64,000 nt of DNA from JADJPO01 sp963724535 (GCA_963724535.1 CAVRVD010000013.1:310001-374000); one strand, 5' to 3'. Numbered from the stretch's first letter, positions 8,787 to 18,184 are shown. Notes: a model not told the origin generated them from the letters alone. Numbers and translations: made by a program.

Positions 8787-9740
8787 GTGCTCGCCATCAC
8801 CTGTCCGGGTCAGGGCGCCCAGTCTCCCGGCTTCCTGCAGCCCTGGCTGCAGGTGCCCGGCGTAGCCGAGCGCCTGGGCTGGCTGTCCGCGGTCTCCGGT
8901 ATCGACCTGATCACCCACGGGACCACTTCGGACGCCGCGACGATCCGGGACACCGCCATCGCCCAGCCCCTGATCGTGGCCGCCGCCCTCGCCGTGGCCC
9001 CGACCCTGTTCGAGCGCGCCGAAGCCGATCAGGCCGGTGCCGAACGGGTGCTCGCCGGACACTCGGTCGGCGAGTTCGCGGCATCCGCGATCGCCGGCGC
9101 GCTCACCCCGGAACAGGCTGTGGTGCTGGTCCGCGAACGGGGCCGGGCGATGGCCGCGGCCAGCGCGGCCACCCCGACCGGGATGAGCGCCGTCGTCGGC
9201 GGCGACGCTGGGGAGGTCATGGCCTGCCTGCGCCGGCACGGCCTGACCGGGGCGAACCAGAACGGAGCCGGCCAGGTGGTGGCGGCAGGCACGACCGAGC
9301 AGCTCGCCGCGCTGGCTGCAGATCCGCCGACCCGGGCCAGGGTGATCCCGCTGCCGGTCGCAGGCGCCTTCCACACCGCCCACATGGAGCCGGCGGTCGA
9401 GGTGCTCGCCCAGCTCGCTGCGGCCCTGGACCCACCGCCACCGACGGCCACCCTGCTGTCCAACGCCGACGGCGCGGCCGTGGCCAACGGCGCCGCGGTG
9501 CTCGGCGGGCTGGTCAGCCAGATCTCGAACCCGGTGCGGTGGGATTTGTGCATGTCGACCATGCGGGACCTCGGCGTGACCGCCCTGATCGAGCTTCCGC
9601 CCGCCGGCACCCTGACCGGCCTGGCCAAGCGCGCCCTGCCCGGTGTCCGGCTGCTTGCCCTGCGCACGCCGGCCGACCTGGACGCCGCGCGGCAGCTGGT
9701 CGCCGATCACACCCGGGTCCTGGACGGGGCGGCGTCGTGA
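8787..9740 (+). CDS. fabD: Malonyl-CoA:ACP transacylase
   Basis: FabD loads malonyl units from CoA onto the acyl carrier protein for FAS-II. The 317-residue product starts ITCPGQGAQSPG, holds the catalytic serine in GHSVGEF (about residue 92) and the catalytic histidine in AGAFHTAHM. Length and motifs are normal. The GTG at 8787 is chosen because the family N-terminus begins immediately. It is the first gene of fabD-fabH-acpP-fabF, and its TGA overlaps the fabH GTG by 4 bp. Confidence 0.96.
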   Translation: MLAITCPGQGAQSPGFLQPWLQVPGVAERLGWLSAVSGIDLITHGTTSDAATIRDTAIAQPLIVAAALAVAPTLFERAEADQAGAERVLAGHSVGEFAASAIAGALTPEQAVVLVRERGRAMAAASAATPTGMSAVVGGDAGEVMACLRRHGLTGANQNGAGQVVAAGTTEQLAALAADPPTRARVIPLPVAGAFHTAHMEPAVEVLAQLAAALDPPPPTATLLSNADGAAVANGAAVLGGLVSQISNPVRWDLCMSTMRDLGVTALIELPPAGTLTGLAKRALPGVRLLALRTPADLDAARQLVADHTRVLDGAAS

Positions 9741-10744
9741 CCGGACCCACGTTGCGGTCCACGACCGGCTCCTCGCACGCCCGACTGCTGTCGGTGGGCT
9801 CCTACCGTCCGGATCGGGTGGTGACCAACGCCGAGATCTGTGAGCGGATCGAGTCCTCCGACCAGTGGATCCGCGAGCGGTCCGGGATCGTCTCGCGCCG
9901 CTTCGCCGCCGCCCAGGAGTCGGTGGTCGACATGTCCGAGCAGGCCGGCGCCGCAGCCGTCGAGCGCGCCGGTCTCGCCCCCGCCGACATCGACGTGGTG
10001 ATCGTGGCGACCGTGAGCCACCTCTACCAGACCCCCTCGGCAGCGACCCTTCTGGCCCATCGGCTCGGCGCGACCCCGGCTGCGGCGATGGACATCTCCG
10101 CCGCCTGCGCCGGGTTCAGCCACGGTGTGGCCCTGGCCAACGACATGGTGCGCAGCGGCTCGGCCCGCAACGTCCTCGTGGTCGGCGCCGAGAAGCTGTC
10201 CGACTTCACCGACCTGGACGACCGCTCGACGGCGTTCCTGTTCGCCGACGGCGCCGGCGCGGTGGTGGTCGGTCCCAGCCAGACCCCTGGGATCGGCCCG
10301 AGCGTGTGGGGCTCGGACGGCGCCCAGTGGGAGACCATCGTCAGCAAGTCCTCCTGGGTCGAGTACCGCGACAACCCGGACGCCGGGTGGCCAGCGTTGA
10401 GGATGGACGGCCGGGCCGTGTTCCGCTGGGCGGTGTGGCAGATGTCCCCGGTGGCTCAGAAGGCGATGGACGCGGCCGGGATCACCGTCGAGGACCTGGA
10501 CGCGTTCATCCCGCACCAGGCGAACGTGCGGATCATCGACGCGATGGTCAAGCAGCTGTCCCTGCCCACCCACGTCGCCGTCGCCCGGGACATCGTGGAC
10601 TCCGGCAACACCTCGGCCGCCTCGATCCCGCTGGCCATGGACCGGATGCTGCACCTCGGCGAGATCGCCTCGGGCCAGCTCGCCCTGCTCATCGGCTTCG
10701 GCGCGGGTCTGTCCTATGCCGCCCAGGTGGTGCGTCTGCCCTGA
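9737..10744 (+). CDS. fabH: 3-oxoacyl-ACP synthase III
   Basis: FabH starts fatty acid chains by condensing an acyl-CoA primer with malonyl-ACP. The 335-residue thiolase-fold protein has the full triad: Cys in DISAACAGFSHG, His in FIPHQANVRIID and Asn in DSGNTSAASIPLA. The GTG start at 9737 overlaps the end of fabD (GTGA), indicating coupled translation. In actinobacteria this enzyme often prefers branched or short acyl-CoA primers; substrate choice cannot be read from the sequence. Confidence 0.96.
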   Translation: MTGPTLRSTTGSSHARLLSVGSYRPDRVVTNAEICERIESSDQWIRERSGIVSRRFAAAQESVVDMSEQAGAAAVERAGLAPADIDVVIVATVSHLYQTPSAATLLAHRLGATPAAAMDISAACAGFSHGVALANDMVRSGSARNVLVVGAEKLSDFTDLDDRSTAFLFADGAGAVVVGPSQTPGIGPSVWGSDGAQWETIVSKSSWVEYRDNPDAGWPALRMDGRAVFRWAVWQMSPVAQKAMDAAGITVEDLDAFIPHQANVRIIDAMVKQLSLPTHVAVARDIVDSGNTSAASIPLAMDRMLHLGEIASGQLALLIGFGAGLSYAAQVVRLP

Positions 10745-10879
10745 CGCTGCGACGCACCGCCGGCGACCCAGACCTGGGCGACGTGGTAGGACACCCGTCC
10801 CAGGGAGCACCACGGACCGGTACCACCCCGCAGTCCCATCATGACCAGTCCATAGACCACCACCCGACAAGGAGTACCG

Positions 10880-11128
10880 ATGGCACTCAGCGAGCAGGAG
10901 ATCCTCGACGGCCTGGCCGAGCTGATCAGCACCGAGATGGAGATCCCCACCGAGGAGATCACCGCCGGCAAGAGCCTGGCCGAGGACCTCAACATCGACT
11001 CGCTGTCGATGATCACCATCGTCTACAACGCCGAGGAGAAGTTCGGCGTGCGGATCCCGGACGAGGAGGCGAACAAGCTGGTCACGGTCCAGGACGCGGT
11101 CGACTACATCACGAACAACCAGTCCTGA
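10880..11128 (+). CDS. acpP: Acyl carrier protein
   Basis: This acidic 82-residue carrier shuttles growing acyl chains between FAS-II enzymes. The phosphopantetheine attachment serine lies in the NIDSLSMITI motif (DSL). A strong AAGGAG site precedes the ATG. The gene sits between fabH and fabF; the 135-bp gap after fabH has no gene. Confidence 0.96.
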   Translation: MALSEQEILDGLAELISTEMEIPTEEITAGKSLAEDLNIDSLSMITIVYNAEEKFGVRIPDEEANKLVTVQDAVDYITNNQS

Positions 11129-11172
11129 CCGTCGGTCTGGGCACGCCACCATCTGGCTAAGGAGTAACCGTC

Positions 11173-12420
11173 ATGGCGTCCGGCACCCCGCGCGTGGTCG
11201 TCACCGGGCTGGGGGCCACCACCCCGCTCGGTGGCGACGTTCCCACCACCTGGGCAGCTGCGCTGGCCGGAACCTCCGGGGCACGCACCCTGGAGGCGGA
11301 CTGGGTCGGCCAGTACGCCCTTCCGGTGACCTTCGCGGCGAGCCTGGCCGTGCCCACCACCGAGGTGCTCAGCCGGGGCCAGGCCCAGCGGCTGGACCCA
11401 TCGGGGCAGATGGCGCTGGTCGCGGCCCGCGAGGCGTGGGCCGACGCCGGCACGCCGGAGGTGGACGGCGAACGCCTCGGCGTGGTCATCGCCTCGGGGA
11501 TCGGGGGGGTGTGGACGCTGCTGTCGTCCTACGACGTGCTCAAGGACCAGGGGCCGCGGCGGATCTTCCCGCTGACGGTGCCGATGCTCATGCCGAACGG
11601 CCCGGCGGCCGCGGTGAGCCTGGAGCTGGGCGCCCGGGCCGGGGTGCACACCCCGGTGTCGGCGTGCGCCTCCGGAGCGGAGTCCGTCGGGTACGCCCTC
11701 GACATGATCCGGACCGGCCGGGCGGACGTGGTTGTCGCCGGGGGCACCGAGGCGGCGATCCACCCGCTGCCGATCGCCGGCTTCGCGGCCATGCAGGCCC
11801 TGTCCCAGCGCAACGACGACCCCGCCGCCGCGTCCCGGCCCTACGACGCCGCCCGGGACGGCTTCGTCCTCGGCGAGGGCGGTGCCGTCCTGGTGCTGGA
11901 GTCCGAGGAGCACGCCCGGGCCCGCGGCGCGCGGGTCTACGCCGTGGTGGCCGGGGTAGGTCTGACCTCGGACGCCCACCACATCGCCGCACCGGACCCG
12001 GTGGGCACCGGGGCCGCCCGGGCCATGTCAGCGGCGTTGGCCCAGGCCGGCGCCTCGCCGTCCGACGTGGCGCACCTCAACGCGCACGCCACCTCGACCC
12101 CGGCCGGGGACGTCGCCGAGGCGGCCGCGATCCGCGCCGCCCTCGGCCCGGCGACCGACGCGGTCGCGGTGTCCTCGACGAAGTCGATGACCGGGCACCT
12201 GCTCGGCGCCGCCGGAGCACTGGAGAGCGTCTTCACCGTGCTCGCGCTGCACGATCGACTGGCCCCACCGACCACGAACGTCGACGACCTCGACCCACAG
12301 ATTGACCTGGACGTCGTGCGCAAGGAGCCGCGCCTGCTCGGTGGGGGCGACCTGGTGGCGCTGAACAACTCCTTCGGCTTCGGCGGCCACAACGTGGCGC
12401 TGGTGTTCCGGTCGGCCTGA
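11173..12420 (+). CDS. fabF: 3-oxoacyl-ACP synthase II
   Basis: FabF elongates acyl-ACP by condensation with malonyl-ACP. The 415-residue protein has the nucleophilic Cys in VSACASGAES and the two histidines in NAHATSTPAGD and STKSMTGHLLGAAG; the C-terminus NNSFGFGGHNV is canonical. AAGGAG precedes the ATG. It is the last gene of the fab operon, corresponding to kasA in mycobacteria. No second Kas gene or accD follows here. Confidence 0.96.
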   Translation: MASGTPRVVVTGLGATTPLGGDVPTTWAAALAGTSGARTLEADWVGQYALPVTFAASLAVPTTEVLSRGQAQRLDPSGQMALVAAREAWADAGTPEVDGERLGVVIASGIGGVWTLLSSYDVLKDQGPRRIFPLTVPMLMPNGPAAAVSLELGARAGVHTPVSACASGAESVGYALDMIRTGRADVVVAGGTEAAIHPLPIAGFAAMQALSQRNDDPAAASRPYDAARDGFVLGEGGAVLVLESEEHARARGARVYAVVAGVGLTSDAHHIAAPDPVGTGAARAMSAALAQAGASPSDVAHLNAHATSTPAGDVAEAAAIRAALGPATDAVAVSSTKSMTGHLLGAAGALESVFTVLALHDRLAPPTTNVDDLDPQIDLDVVRKEPRLLGGGDLVALNNSFGFGGHNVALVFRSA

Positions 12421-12463
12421 CCCGCACGCAGCCCGACACCCGGCGGAGTCTGACCCGAAGGAG

Positions 12464-12961
12464 TCAGCCGACCCGGTGCAGCCAGCGCACCGGGGCCCCT
12501 TCGCCGGCGTAGCGGAACGGCTCGAGCTCGTCGTCCCAGGCCCGCCCCAGGGCCAGTTCGAGGTCGGCCACGATCGCGGTCGAGTCCGGGCTGCCCAGCG
12601 CCGCCCGCACCCGGTCCTCGGGGACCAGGACGTTGCCGTGGGCGTCGGTGACCGCGTGGAAGATGCCCAGCTCCGGCGTGTGGCTCCAGCGACCGCCGTC
12701 GACCCCGGCGCTGGGCTCCTCGCTCACCTCGTAGCGCAGGTGGGCCCAGCCGCGCAGCGCGGAGGTGAGCTTGGCCCCGGTGCCGGGGTGGTGCTGCCAG
12801 GAGAACTCGGTACGCAGCATGCCCGGTGCCGCCGGCTGCTCGATCCAGTCCAGGGACATGCGAACGCCGAGAACGCCGCCGGCCGCCCACTCGACGTGGG
12901 GACAGAGCGCGCGCGGCGCAGAGTGCACGAACAGGACGCCACGCGTCATCACACCGGCCAT
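12464..12961 (-). CDS. DUF3145 family protein
   Basis: This 165-residue protein of unknown function belongs to an actinobacterial family recognised by TRGVLFVHSAPRALCPHVEWA near the start and GRAWDDELEPFRYAGEG near the end. The ATG at 12961 follows AAGGAGG with 5-nt spacing. Members are commonly found next to the FAS-II operon; here the gene converges on fabF with a 43-bp gap. No catalytic motif is evident. Confidence 0.88.
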   Translation of the reverse strand: MAGVMTRGVLFVHSAPRALCPHVEWAAGGVLGVRMSLDWIEQPAAPGMLRTEFSWQHHPGTGAKLTSALRGWAHLRYEVSEEPSAGVDGGRWSHTPELGIFHAVTDAHGNVLVPEDRVRAALGSPDSTAIVADLELALGRAWDDELEPFRYAGEGAPVRWLHRVG

Positions 12962-13313
12962 CACAGCCTCCTTCGCCGACCGAGGTGCGTCTTCCCCAAC
13001 GACCTCGTGCGACAGGTTGCCGTCAACTGGCTGGTGCTCGTCGACCGAACATCTGGCGTCGTGCCGTTGGCCATTCTGCACCACAGGTCGGCCGAACACC
13101 ACATCTCAGGGCGGCAGCAGGTGGGCACGCCCCATCATCACTCGACCGGGGGGTCCAGGGGCGGGACCGGCGCGCCGATACCGAGGACTGGTGGCTGATC
13201 TGTTGTGACCGACCGATCCGTGGTGGCCGGCCGGTCAGCCGAGCCGGCCCCGGCTGCAGTCGACCATGACCACGCCTTGAGAGCCGGCGCGGGCCCACCC
13301 GAAGGGGGTATTC
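12962..13313. other. Divergent intergenic region without a recognisable gene
   Basis: These 352 bp separate the divergent DUF3145 gene and the hypothetical gene at 13314. I see GC-rich inverted segments (CCGGCCGG near 13225) but no convincing coding frame, RNA gene or named regulatory site. Promoters for both neighbours should lie here. Confidence 0.5.
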
Positions 13314-13736
13314 GTGCACGACAGCGAGACCGTTGACTCGGCCTATGACGACGAGGTCGTCTCGGAGGTGATCCGTCCCGCCGCCATCGTCCCGGAGGAG
13401 GCGGCGAGCATCATCCTGGTCGAGCTGTCCTTGAACAACGTCGCCTCCAGCGGCCTGTGGCTGGCCGAGCCGAGCCGGTGGTACCGCTACGACAGTCCCT
13501 GGGCCTCTGCCACCGAAGCCGGGTCGTCGGCACTGATCGGCAGCATCCAGGTCGCCTACGGCACCCCGACCCGCTACGAGCTGACCATCTACCGGGTCAC
13601 CATCACCCGACGCGGTCAGGAGCTCGGCTGGACCGTCGAGTCGCTCACCGACGAGGCGCTCGGGCTGGGTGACCTGTCCCTGGGACAGTGCCCGCGCGCG
13701 GACATGACCGCGCCGCCTCGCCCGATGCGCTTCTGA
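13314..13736 (+). CDS. Hypothetical actinobacterial protein
   Basis: This 140-residue soluble protein is not recognised. It is acidic at the N-terminus, central beta-rich segments include SGLWLAEPSRWYRYDSP, and TRYELTIYRVTITRRGQELGW suggests a small beta-sandwich or PH/SH3-like fold. There is no signal peptide, membrane segment or catalytic signature. The GTG start is preceded by GAAGGGGG. Third-position GC and composition match the neighbours, supporting a real gene. Confidence 0.65.
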   Translation: MHDSETVDSAYDDEVVSEVIRPAAIVPEEAASIILVELSLNNVASSGLWLAEPSRWYRYDSPWASATEAGSSALIGSIQVAYGTPTRYELTIYRVTITRRGQELGWTVESLTDEALGLGDLSLGQCPRADMTAPPRPMRF

Positions 13737-13883
13737 GGCGGCTCTCGCCCGCTGCCGGGCTCTCGGCCGCCGGGACCGCCATATCACCTCCCGTCACCTC
13801 CGCGCCCTGACCTACTGCTGCGACGCCTGCGGCCCGTAAGGTCGGCGTACCCGCACGAGAGTCGGCAGGCGAGGAGGTCTGGG

Positions 13884-14969
13884 ATGGCCAGCACGGTCAG
13901 GGGCGTTGTGGCCCGGTCCAAGGGCGCACCGGTCACGGTGGAGAACGTGGTGGTCCCAGATCCCGGACCGGGTGAGGCGACGGTCACCGTGGCGGCCTGC
14001 GGGGTCTGCCACACAGATCTGCACTACCGCGATGGCGCGATCTCTGATGACTACCCGTTCCTGCTCGGGCACGAGGCGGCCGGGACCGTCGACGCGGTCG
14101 GCGACGGCGTCACCGAGGTCGCCCCGGGCGACTACGTGGTGCTGAACTGGCGGGCGGTCTGCGGCCACTGCCGCGCCTGCCTGCGGGGACGGCCGTGGTA
14201 CTGCTTCGCCACCCACAACGCGACGCAGAAGATGACCCTCCAGGACGGCACCGAGCTGTCCCCCGCCCTGGGCATCGGTGCCTTCGTCGAGAAGACCTTG
14301 GTCGCGGCCGGGCAGTGCACCAAGGTCGACCCCGCCGCCAAACCGGAGGTGGCCGGCCTGCTCGGGTGCGGCGTCATGGCCGGCCTGGGCGCGGCGGTGA
14401 ACACCGGCAACGTCGGCCGGGACGACACGGTGGCCGTGATCGGGTGCGGCGGGGTCGGTGACGCCGCGATCGCGGGCGCCCGGCTGGCCGGGGCCCGCAC
14501 CATCATCGCGGTCGACGTGGACGAGCGGAAGCTGGCCTGGGCCAAGGACTTCGGTGCCACCCATACGGTGAACTCTCGCGAGAGCGACCCGGTCGAGGCG
14601 ATCCGGTCGCTGACCGGTGGGAACGGCGCCGACGTGGTCGTGGAGGCCGTCGGCCGCCCGGAGACCTACCGGCAGGCCTTCTACGCACGCGACCTGGCGG
14701 GCACCGTCGTCCTGGTCGGGGTGCCCTCCCCGGACATGCGGCTGGACCTGCCGCTGCTCGACGTGTTCGGCCGCGGCGGGTCGCTGAAGTCCTCCTGGTA
14801 CGGCGACTGCCTGCCCTCGCGGGACTTCCCGACCCTGGTCGACCTGCACCTACAGGGCCGGCTGCCGCTGGAGCGGTTCGTCTCCGAGACGATCGGTCTG
14901 GACGACGTGGAGGCTGCATTCGCGAAGATGCACCGCGGCGAGGTGCTGCGGTCGGTGGTCGTGCTGTGA
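13884..14969 (+). CDS. mscR: S-(hydroxymethyl)mycothiol dehydrogenase
   Basis: This zinc-dependent class III alcohol dehydrogenase oxidises the formaldehyde-mycothiol adduct (and can reduce S-nitrosomycothiol) with NAD. The 361-residue protein has the catalytic-zinc ligands in CGVCHTDLHYRDG and GHEAAG, the structural-zinc loop CGHCRACLRGRPWYC and the Rossmann motif GCGGVGDAA. The distinctive RGRPWYCFATHNA segment matches mycothiol-dependent enzymes. GAGGAGG precedes the ATG. The following hydrolase gene overlaps by 4 bp, forming a detoxification operon also seen in mycobacteria (Rv2259-Rv2260). Confidence 0.93.
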   Translation: MASTVRGVVARSKGAPVTVENVVVPDPGPGEATVTVAACGVCHTDLHYRDGAISDDYPFLLGHEAAGTVDAVGDGVTEVAPGDYVVLNWRAVCGHCRACLRGRPWYCFATHNATQKMTLQDGTELSPALGIGAFVEKTLVAAGQCTKVDPAAKPEVAGLLGCGVMAGLGAAVNTGNVGRDDTVAVIGCGGVGDAAIAGARLAGARTIIAVDVDERKLAWAKDFGATHTVNSRESDPVEAIRSLTGGNGADVVVEAVGRPETYRQAFYARDLAGTVVLVGVPSPDMRLDLPLLDVFGRGGSLKSSWYGDCLPSRDFPTLVDLHLQGRLPLERFVSETIGLDDVEAAFAKMHRGEVLRSVVVL

Positions 14970-15619
14970 TCGCTCATCGGCATAGCAGTCACGGCACCGT
15001 CCGGATCGAACAGCTGGTCACCTCGGGCACCTTCAGCCTGGACGGGCAGGACTTCGACGTCGACAACAACGTCTGGCTGGTCGGCGACGACCACGAGGTG
15101 CTGGTGATCGACGCGGCGCACGAGGCGGAGGCGATCCTGGCTGCGGTCGACGGTCGTCGACTCGTCGCCGTGGTCTGCACCCACGGCCACAACGACCACA
15201 TCAACGCGGCCGTCGACGTCGCCACAGCCCACACCGCGCCGATTCTGCTGCACCCGCAGGACCGGATGCTCTGGGACGTCGTGCATCCGGATGTCGAGCC
15301 GCAGCCGCTGACCGCCGGTCAGGTCCTCGAAGTGGGCGGGCTGGAGCTGACCGTCGTGCACACCCCGGGCCACTCCCCCGGGTCGGTGTGCCTGCATGCA
15401 CCGCAGATCGGCGTGCTGTTCTCCGGCGACACGCTGTTCCACGGCGGACCGGGTGCCACCGGGCGCTCGTTCAGCAGCTTCCCGATGATCCTGGAGTCGA
15501 TCCGGACCCGGCTGCTCACTCTGGACGGCGACATCCGGGTGCTGACCGGCCACGGCGAGGAGACCACGATCGGGGCCGAGGCGGGCGAGTACGACACGTG
15601 GATGGCCCGCGGCCACTGA
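14966..15619 (+). CDS. Metallo-beta-lactamase fold hydrolase paired with mscR
   Basis: This is a 217-residue glyoxalase II-like hydrolase. The binuclear metal motif THGHNDH (HxHxDH) is present, followed by HTPGHSPGS, SGDTLF and a C-terminal TGHGEET that completes the ligands. The GTG start overlaps the mscR stop (GTGA). Because mscR produces S-formylmycothiol, a thioester hydrolase role for this enzyme is a reasonable inference, but substrate is not shown by sequence. Confidence 0.88.
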   Translation: MIAHRHSSHGTVRIEQLVTSGTFSLDGQDFDVDNNVWLVGDDHEVLVIDAAHEAEAILAAVDGRRLVAVVCTHGHNDHINAAVDVATAHTAPILLHPQDRMLWDVVHPDVEPQPLTAGQVLEVGGLELTVVHTPGHSPGSVCLHAPQIGVLFSGDTLFHGGPGATGRSFSSFPMILESIRTRLLTLDGDIRVLTGHGEETTIGAEAGEYDTWMARGH

Positions 15620-15645
15620 CGCCTCGAGTCCGATCCGGGGCAGCC

Positions 15646-16611
15646 TCAGTGCAGGGGTTGCTGGTACAGCACGACTCCCGCGGCGCCGAGCTGCGTCGCC
15701 ATCCTGACCTCCCGGCGGATGGTCGTCGCGGTCGGCACCCGGCCGCGGAACGGCGCGGCGTAGACCATGACGTGCACCTTCGGCCTCGGGCTGGAAGCGT
15801 TGCGGATGGCCCGATAGTGCGAGGGCATCACGCTCTCGCCGATCGAGACGTAGGGCCAGACCACGGCTGGTGCTTCGCGGCGGATCGACGGGTAGATCGC
15901 GGTGGCGCCGACCATGTCGTGCAGGTAGAGCACCGGCATCACCTCGACGCTGCGGCCGGCGTTGCGACGCAGGATGCCCCGCCAGCGGGTGAGGGTACCC
16001 GGCCTGAACGTACGACAGCGCGCCCCCTGCCGGTTGGCCATCGAGTAGCTGAAGTCGTCCATGACCACGGCGGTCAGGTTGGGGTGCTGGCGGGCCAGCT
16101 TGCCGATCTCGGCCATCCAGATGTCGTAGCGGCCGCGGAAGGGCAACAGCTGGTCGGCCGAGCAGGGATGGGCGTTGTTCGACGTCGACGCCGGCGGGGT
16201 GAGCGTCACCTGCACACGCACGCCGCGCGAGCGGGCCGCGGTCAGGAAGGCCGGCAGCGCCTGCCAGTCACGGGCCGAGTCGTACCCCGCCCGGGAGTAC
16301 AGCAGGTAGCTGTAGACCGACGAGCCACGGGCGATGATGACGTCCAGGGTCCGGTCTATGGCGATCTGACCTGCGCTGTCCCGGGCCGGCGCCGCGTAGT
16401 GAGCCTGAACGGTGCGGGAGCCGGCGGCGGCAGCCACTTTGGGAGCGGTTGCCAGGCGACCCGGGACCGGGCCGGACCCGATCCGGCCACCGGAGAGGCC
16501 GGCAGAGCCGGCGGGCGCCGGCCGCTCCACGGGTTCGGCCAGGACCGAGGGGCCCACCAACGTCCCGAGCACGGTCCCTGCCACAACGACGACTGCCGGC
16601 CACCAGCGCAT
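15646..16611 (-). CDS. Secreted protein with a probable TIM-barrel domain
   Basis: The 321-residue product starts MRWWPAVVVVAGTVLGTLV and continues to PSVLAEP, a Sec-type signal peptide ending near residue 26. A Pro/Gly-rich linker follows to about residue 70. The mature domain contains VYSYLLYSR, RVQVTLTPP, TAVVMDDFSYS, EVMPVLYLHD and GVVLYQQPL, an alternating beta/alpha pattern like glycoside-hydrolase-type barrels. The paired acidic MDDF could be catalytic, but no family is assigned. GGGAGG lies 7 nt upstream of the ATG. It converges on the MBL hydrolase. Confidence 0.65.
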   Translation of the reverse strand: MRWWPAVVVVAGTVLGTLVGPSVLAEPVERPAPAGSAGLSGGRIGSGPVPGRLATAPKVAAAAGSRTVQAHYAAPARDSAGQIAIDRTLDVIIARGSSVYSYLLYSRAGYDSARDWQALPAFLTAARSRGVRVQVTLTPPASTSNNAHPCSADQLLPFRGRYDIWMAEIGKLARQHPNLTAVVMDDFSYSMANRQGARCRTFRPGTLTRWRGILRRNAGRSVEVMPVLYLHDMVGATAIYPSIRREAPAVVWPYVSIGESVMPSHYRAIRNASSPRPKVHVMVYAAPFRGRVPTATTIRREVRMATQLGAAGVVLYQQPLH

Positions 16612-16783
16612 GTTCGGTCCTCCCGACCACACGACGGGTCGCGGACAGGACACGGTGCAGCCGCGTGGTGGTTCAGGTCTCGTCAGGCCCGAGGCCGGTG
16701 TTGAGCCCGCACGGGCGACGAACCGACTGGGCCCGACTCGATCGGCGCAGCCTGGTAGATCCCGACTACGCTGCGAAGGCGCC

Positions 16784-16857
16784 GGGGCGGTAGCTCAGCC
16801 GGTCAGAGCAGCGGACTCATAATCCGTCGGTCGTGGGTTCGAGCCCCACCCGCCCCA
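16784..16857 (+). tRNA. tRNA-Met (anticodon CAT), probably elongator
   Basis: The acceptor stem GGGGCGG pairs with CCGCCCC, the anticodon loop CTCATAA carries CAT, and the T-arm GTGGG/CCCAC with TTCGAGC is intact. It has 74 nt, discriminator A, and CCA is not encoded (CCC follows). Initiator features (GGG/CCC in the anticodon stem, mismatched acceptor end) are absent. A CAT tRNA could also be tRNA-Ile2 if the C is lysidinylated; identity elements cannot settle this by eye. Confidence 0.9.
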
Positions 16858-16909
16858 CCCCTTGGGAGGGAGCCGTCCGGACGCGCGTGCGACCGGGTGT
16901 GACCGGCGG

Positions 16910-18073
16910 TCAGGCGCCGGGCCTGCCTCGGTAGGCGGCTCGGGCCTCGGCGCTCGCATGGTGACCACTGAGGTCGTGCGTACCGTCGAGGTCGGCTGGG
17001 TTGACGTGCACGGCGACGCTGTCCAGGTGCGGGACGGCGTGCAGCAGCTCGTGGTGCACGTGCTCGGCGACCTCGTGGGCCTTGGCCACGGTCAGGGCCG
17101 GGTCGACGGCGATGTCCAGCTCGGCCTCCATCCGGTGTCCCGACCAGCGCACCCGCACCCGGTCCACACCGCGCACGCCGTCCGCCGATCTGGCCACCGC
17201 CTCGAACCGGTCAACGGTGCCCGGCTCCACGCCGTCCATCAACCGCCGGACGACGGTACGCAGCGAGCCGACCAGGATCCAGATCACCACCACGGCGATC
17301 AGCAGACCGACCCCGGCGTCCGCACGCGGGAAGCCCAGCCAGACCCCGACCACGCCCAACGCCACGGCGATCGAGGTCAGGCCGTCCACCCGGGCGTGCT
17401 GCCCCTCGGCGATCAACGCGGCCGACCCGATCCGCCGACCGGCCCGGATCCGGTAGAGCGCCACCAGCTCGTTGCCGGCAGCGCCGACCACGCCGGCGGC
17501 AAAGACCCAACCGAGGTTGGTCAGCGGTCGCGGGTCGAGCAGCGCCAGCACGGACTCCCGCACGATGAGGACGGCGGACACGGCGATGACGGCAGCGATC
17601 AACAGTCCGGCCAGGTCCTCGGCCCGTCGGTAGCCGTAGGTGTACCGGCGGTTCGCGGGCCGTTGCCCGAGCCGGAAGGCGATCACCAACGGGATCGTCG
17701 TGGCCAGGTGTCCCAGGTTGTGCAGGGTGTCGGCGAGCAAGGCGACCGACCCGCTGACGGCGACGATGACCAGCTGCAGCGCGGCGGTCACCGCCATGCC
17801 GGCTAGGCCGACCCAGGCCGCTCTGATCCCGGTCCGGCTGGACTCCTGCGCGGTGAGGATCGTCTCGCCGTGGTCGTGCGAGTGCGGGCGAAGCATCTCC
17901 CACAGCCGCGCTCGCCAGCTCCCAGCGGGTTGGCCATGGCCGTGCCCATGGCCCTGTCCGTGACCGTGTCCTGCATCGTGTCCGTCACGGTGTCCGTCAC
18001 GGTGTCCGTCACCGACCGGCTCCCCGTGCTCGTCGGCACCAGCAGCAACGGGGACGTCAGCCATGGGCACCAT
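16910..18073 (-). CDS. Cation diffusion facilitator with His-rich N-terminus
   Basis: This is a proton-driven exporter for Zn or similar divalent metals in the inner membrane. The 387-residue protein begins with a cytosolic His/Asp/Gly-rich arm (repeated GHRD and HGHG, residues about 15-55), followed by six membrane segments. The transport-site motif ALLADTLHNLGHL (D and H residues) and the second-site HARVDGLTS are visible, and a C-terminal ferredoxin-like regulatory domain holds RVRWSGHRMEAEL. Starts at 18073 or 18064 lack a clear ribosome site, and an ATG at 18172 is also in frame. The repeated GTCCGTCACG runs in the DNA encode the His-rich arm. It is divergent from the pirin gene. Confidence 0.9.
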   Translation of the reverse strand: MVPMADVPVAAGADEHGEPVGDGHRDGHRDGHDAGHGHGQGHGHGHGQPAGSWRARLWEMLRPHSHDHGETILTAQESSRTGIRAAWVGLAGMAVTAALQLVIVAVSGSVALLADTLHNLGHLATTIPLVIAFRLGQRPANRRYTYGYRRAEDLAGLLIAAVIAVSAVLIVRESVLALLDPRPLTNLGWVFAAGVVGAAGNELVALYRIRAGRRIGSAALIAEGQHARVDGLTSIAVALGVVGVWLGFPRADAGVGLLIAVVVIWILVGSLRTVVRRLMDGVEPGTVDRFEAVARSADGVRGVDRVRVRWSGHRMEAELDIAVDPALTVAKAHEVAEHVHHELLHAVPHLDSVAVHVNPADLDGTHDLSGHHASAEARAAYRGRPGA

Positions 18074-18161
18074 TGTGGACGCAGTGCCCCGGCGACGCGC
18101 GCAGGCGGCGGCGAACACAGGGCCACCCTGAGCTCGCCTCGGCTGGACGCGGCCGGGGAAA

Positions 18162-18184
18162 TAGTTCATCATTCAACTTAGTTG
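18162..18184. promoter_or_regulatory. AT-rich operator-like dyad between CDF and pirin genes
   Basis: An unusually AT-rich stretch in this divergent spacer contains the dyad CAACT-T-AGTTG (18174-18184) and an overlapping imperfect repeat AGTTCA..CATTCAACT (18163-18178). Symmetry and location suit a MarR/ArsR-like repressor controlling one or both genes; the regulator is not identified in the window. Confidence 0.4.
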
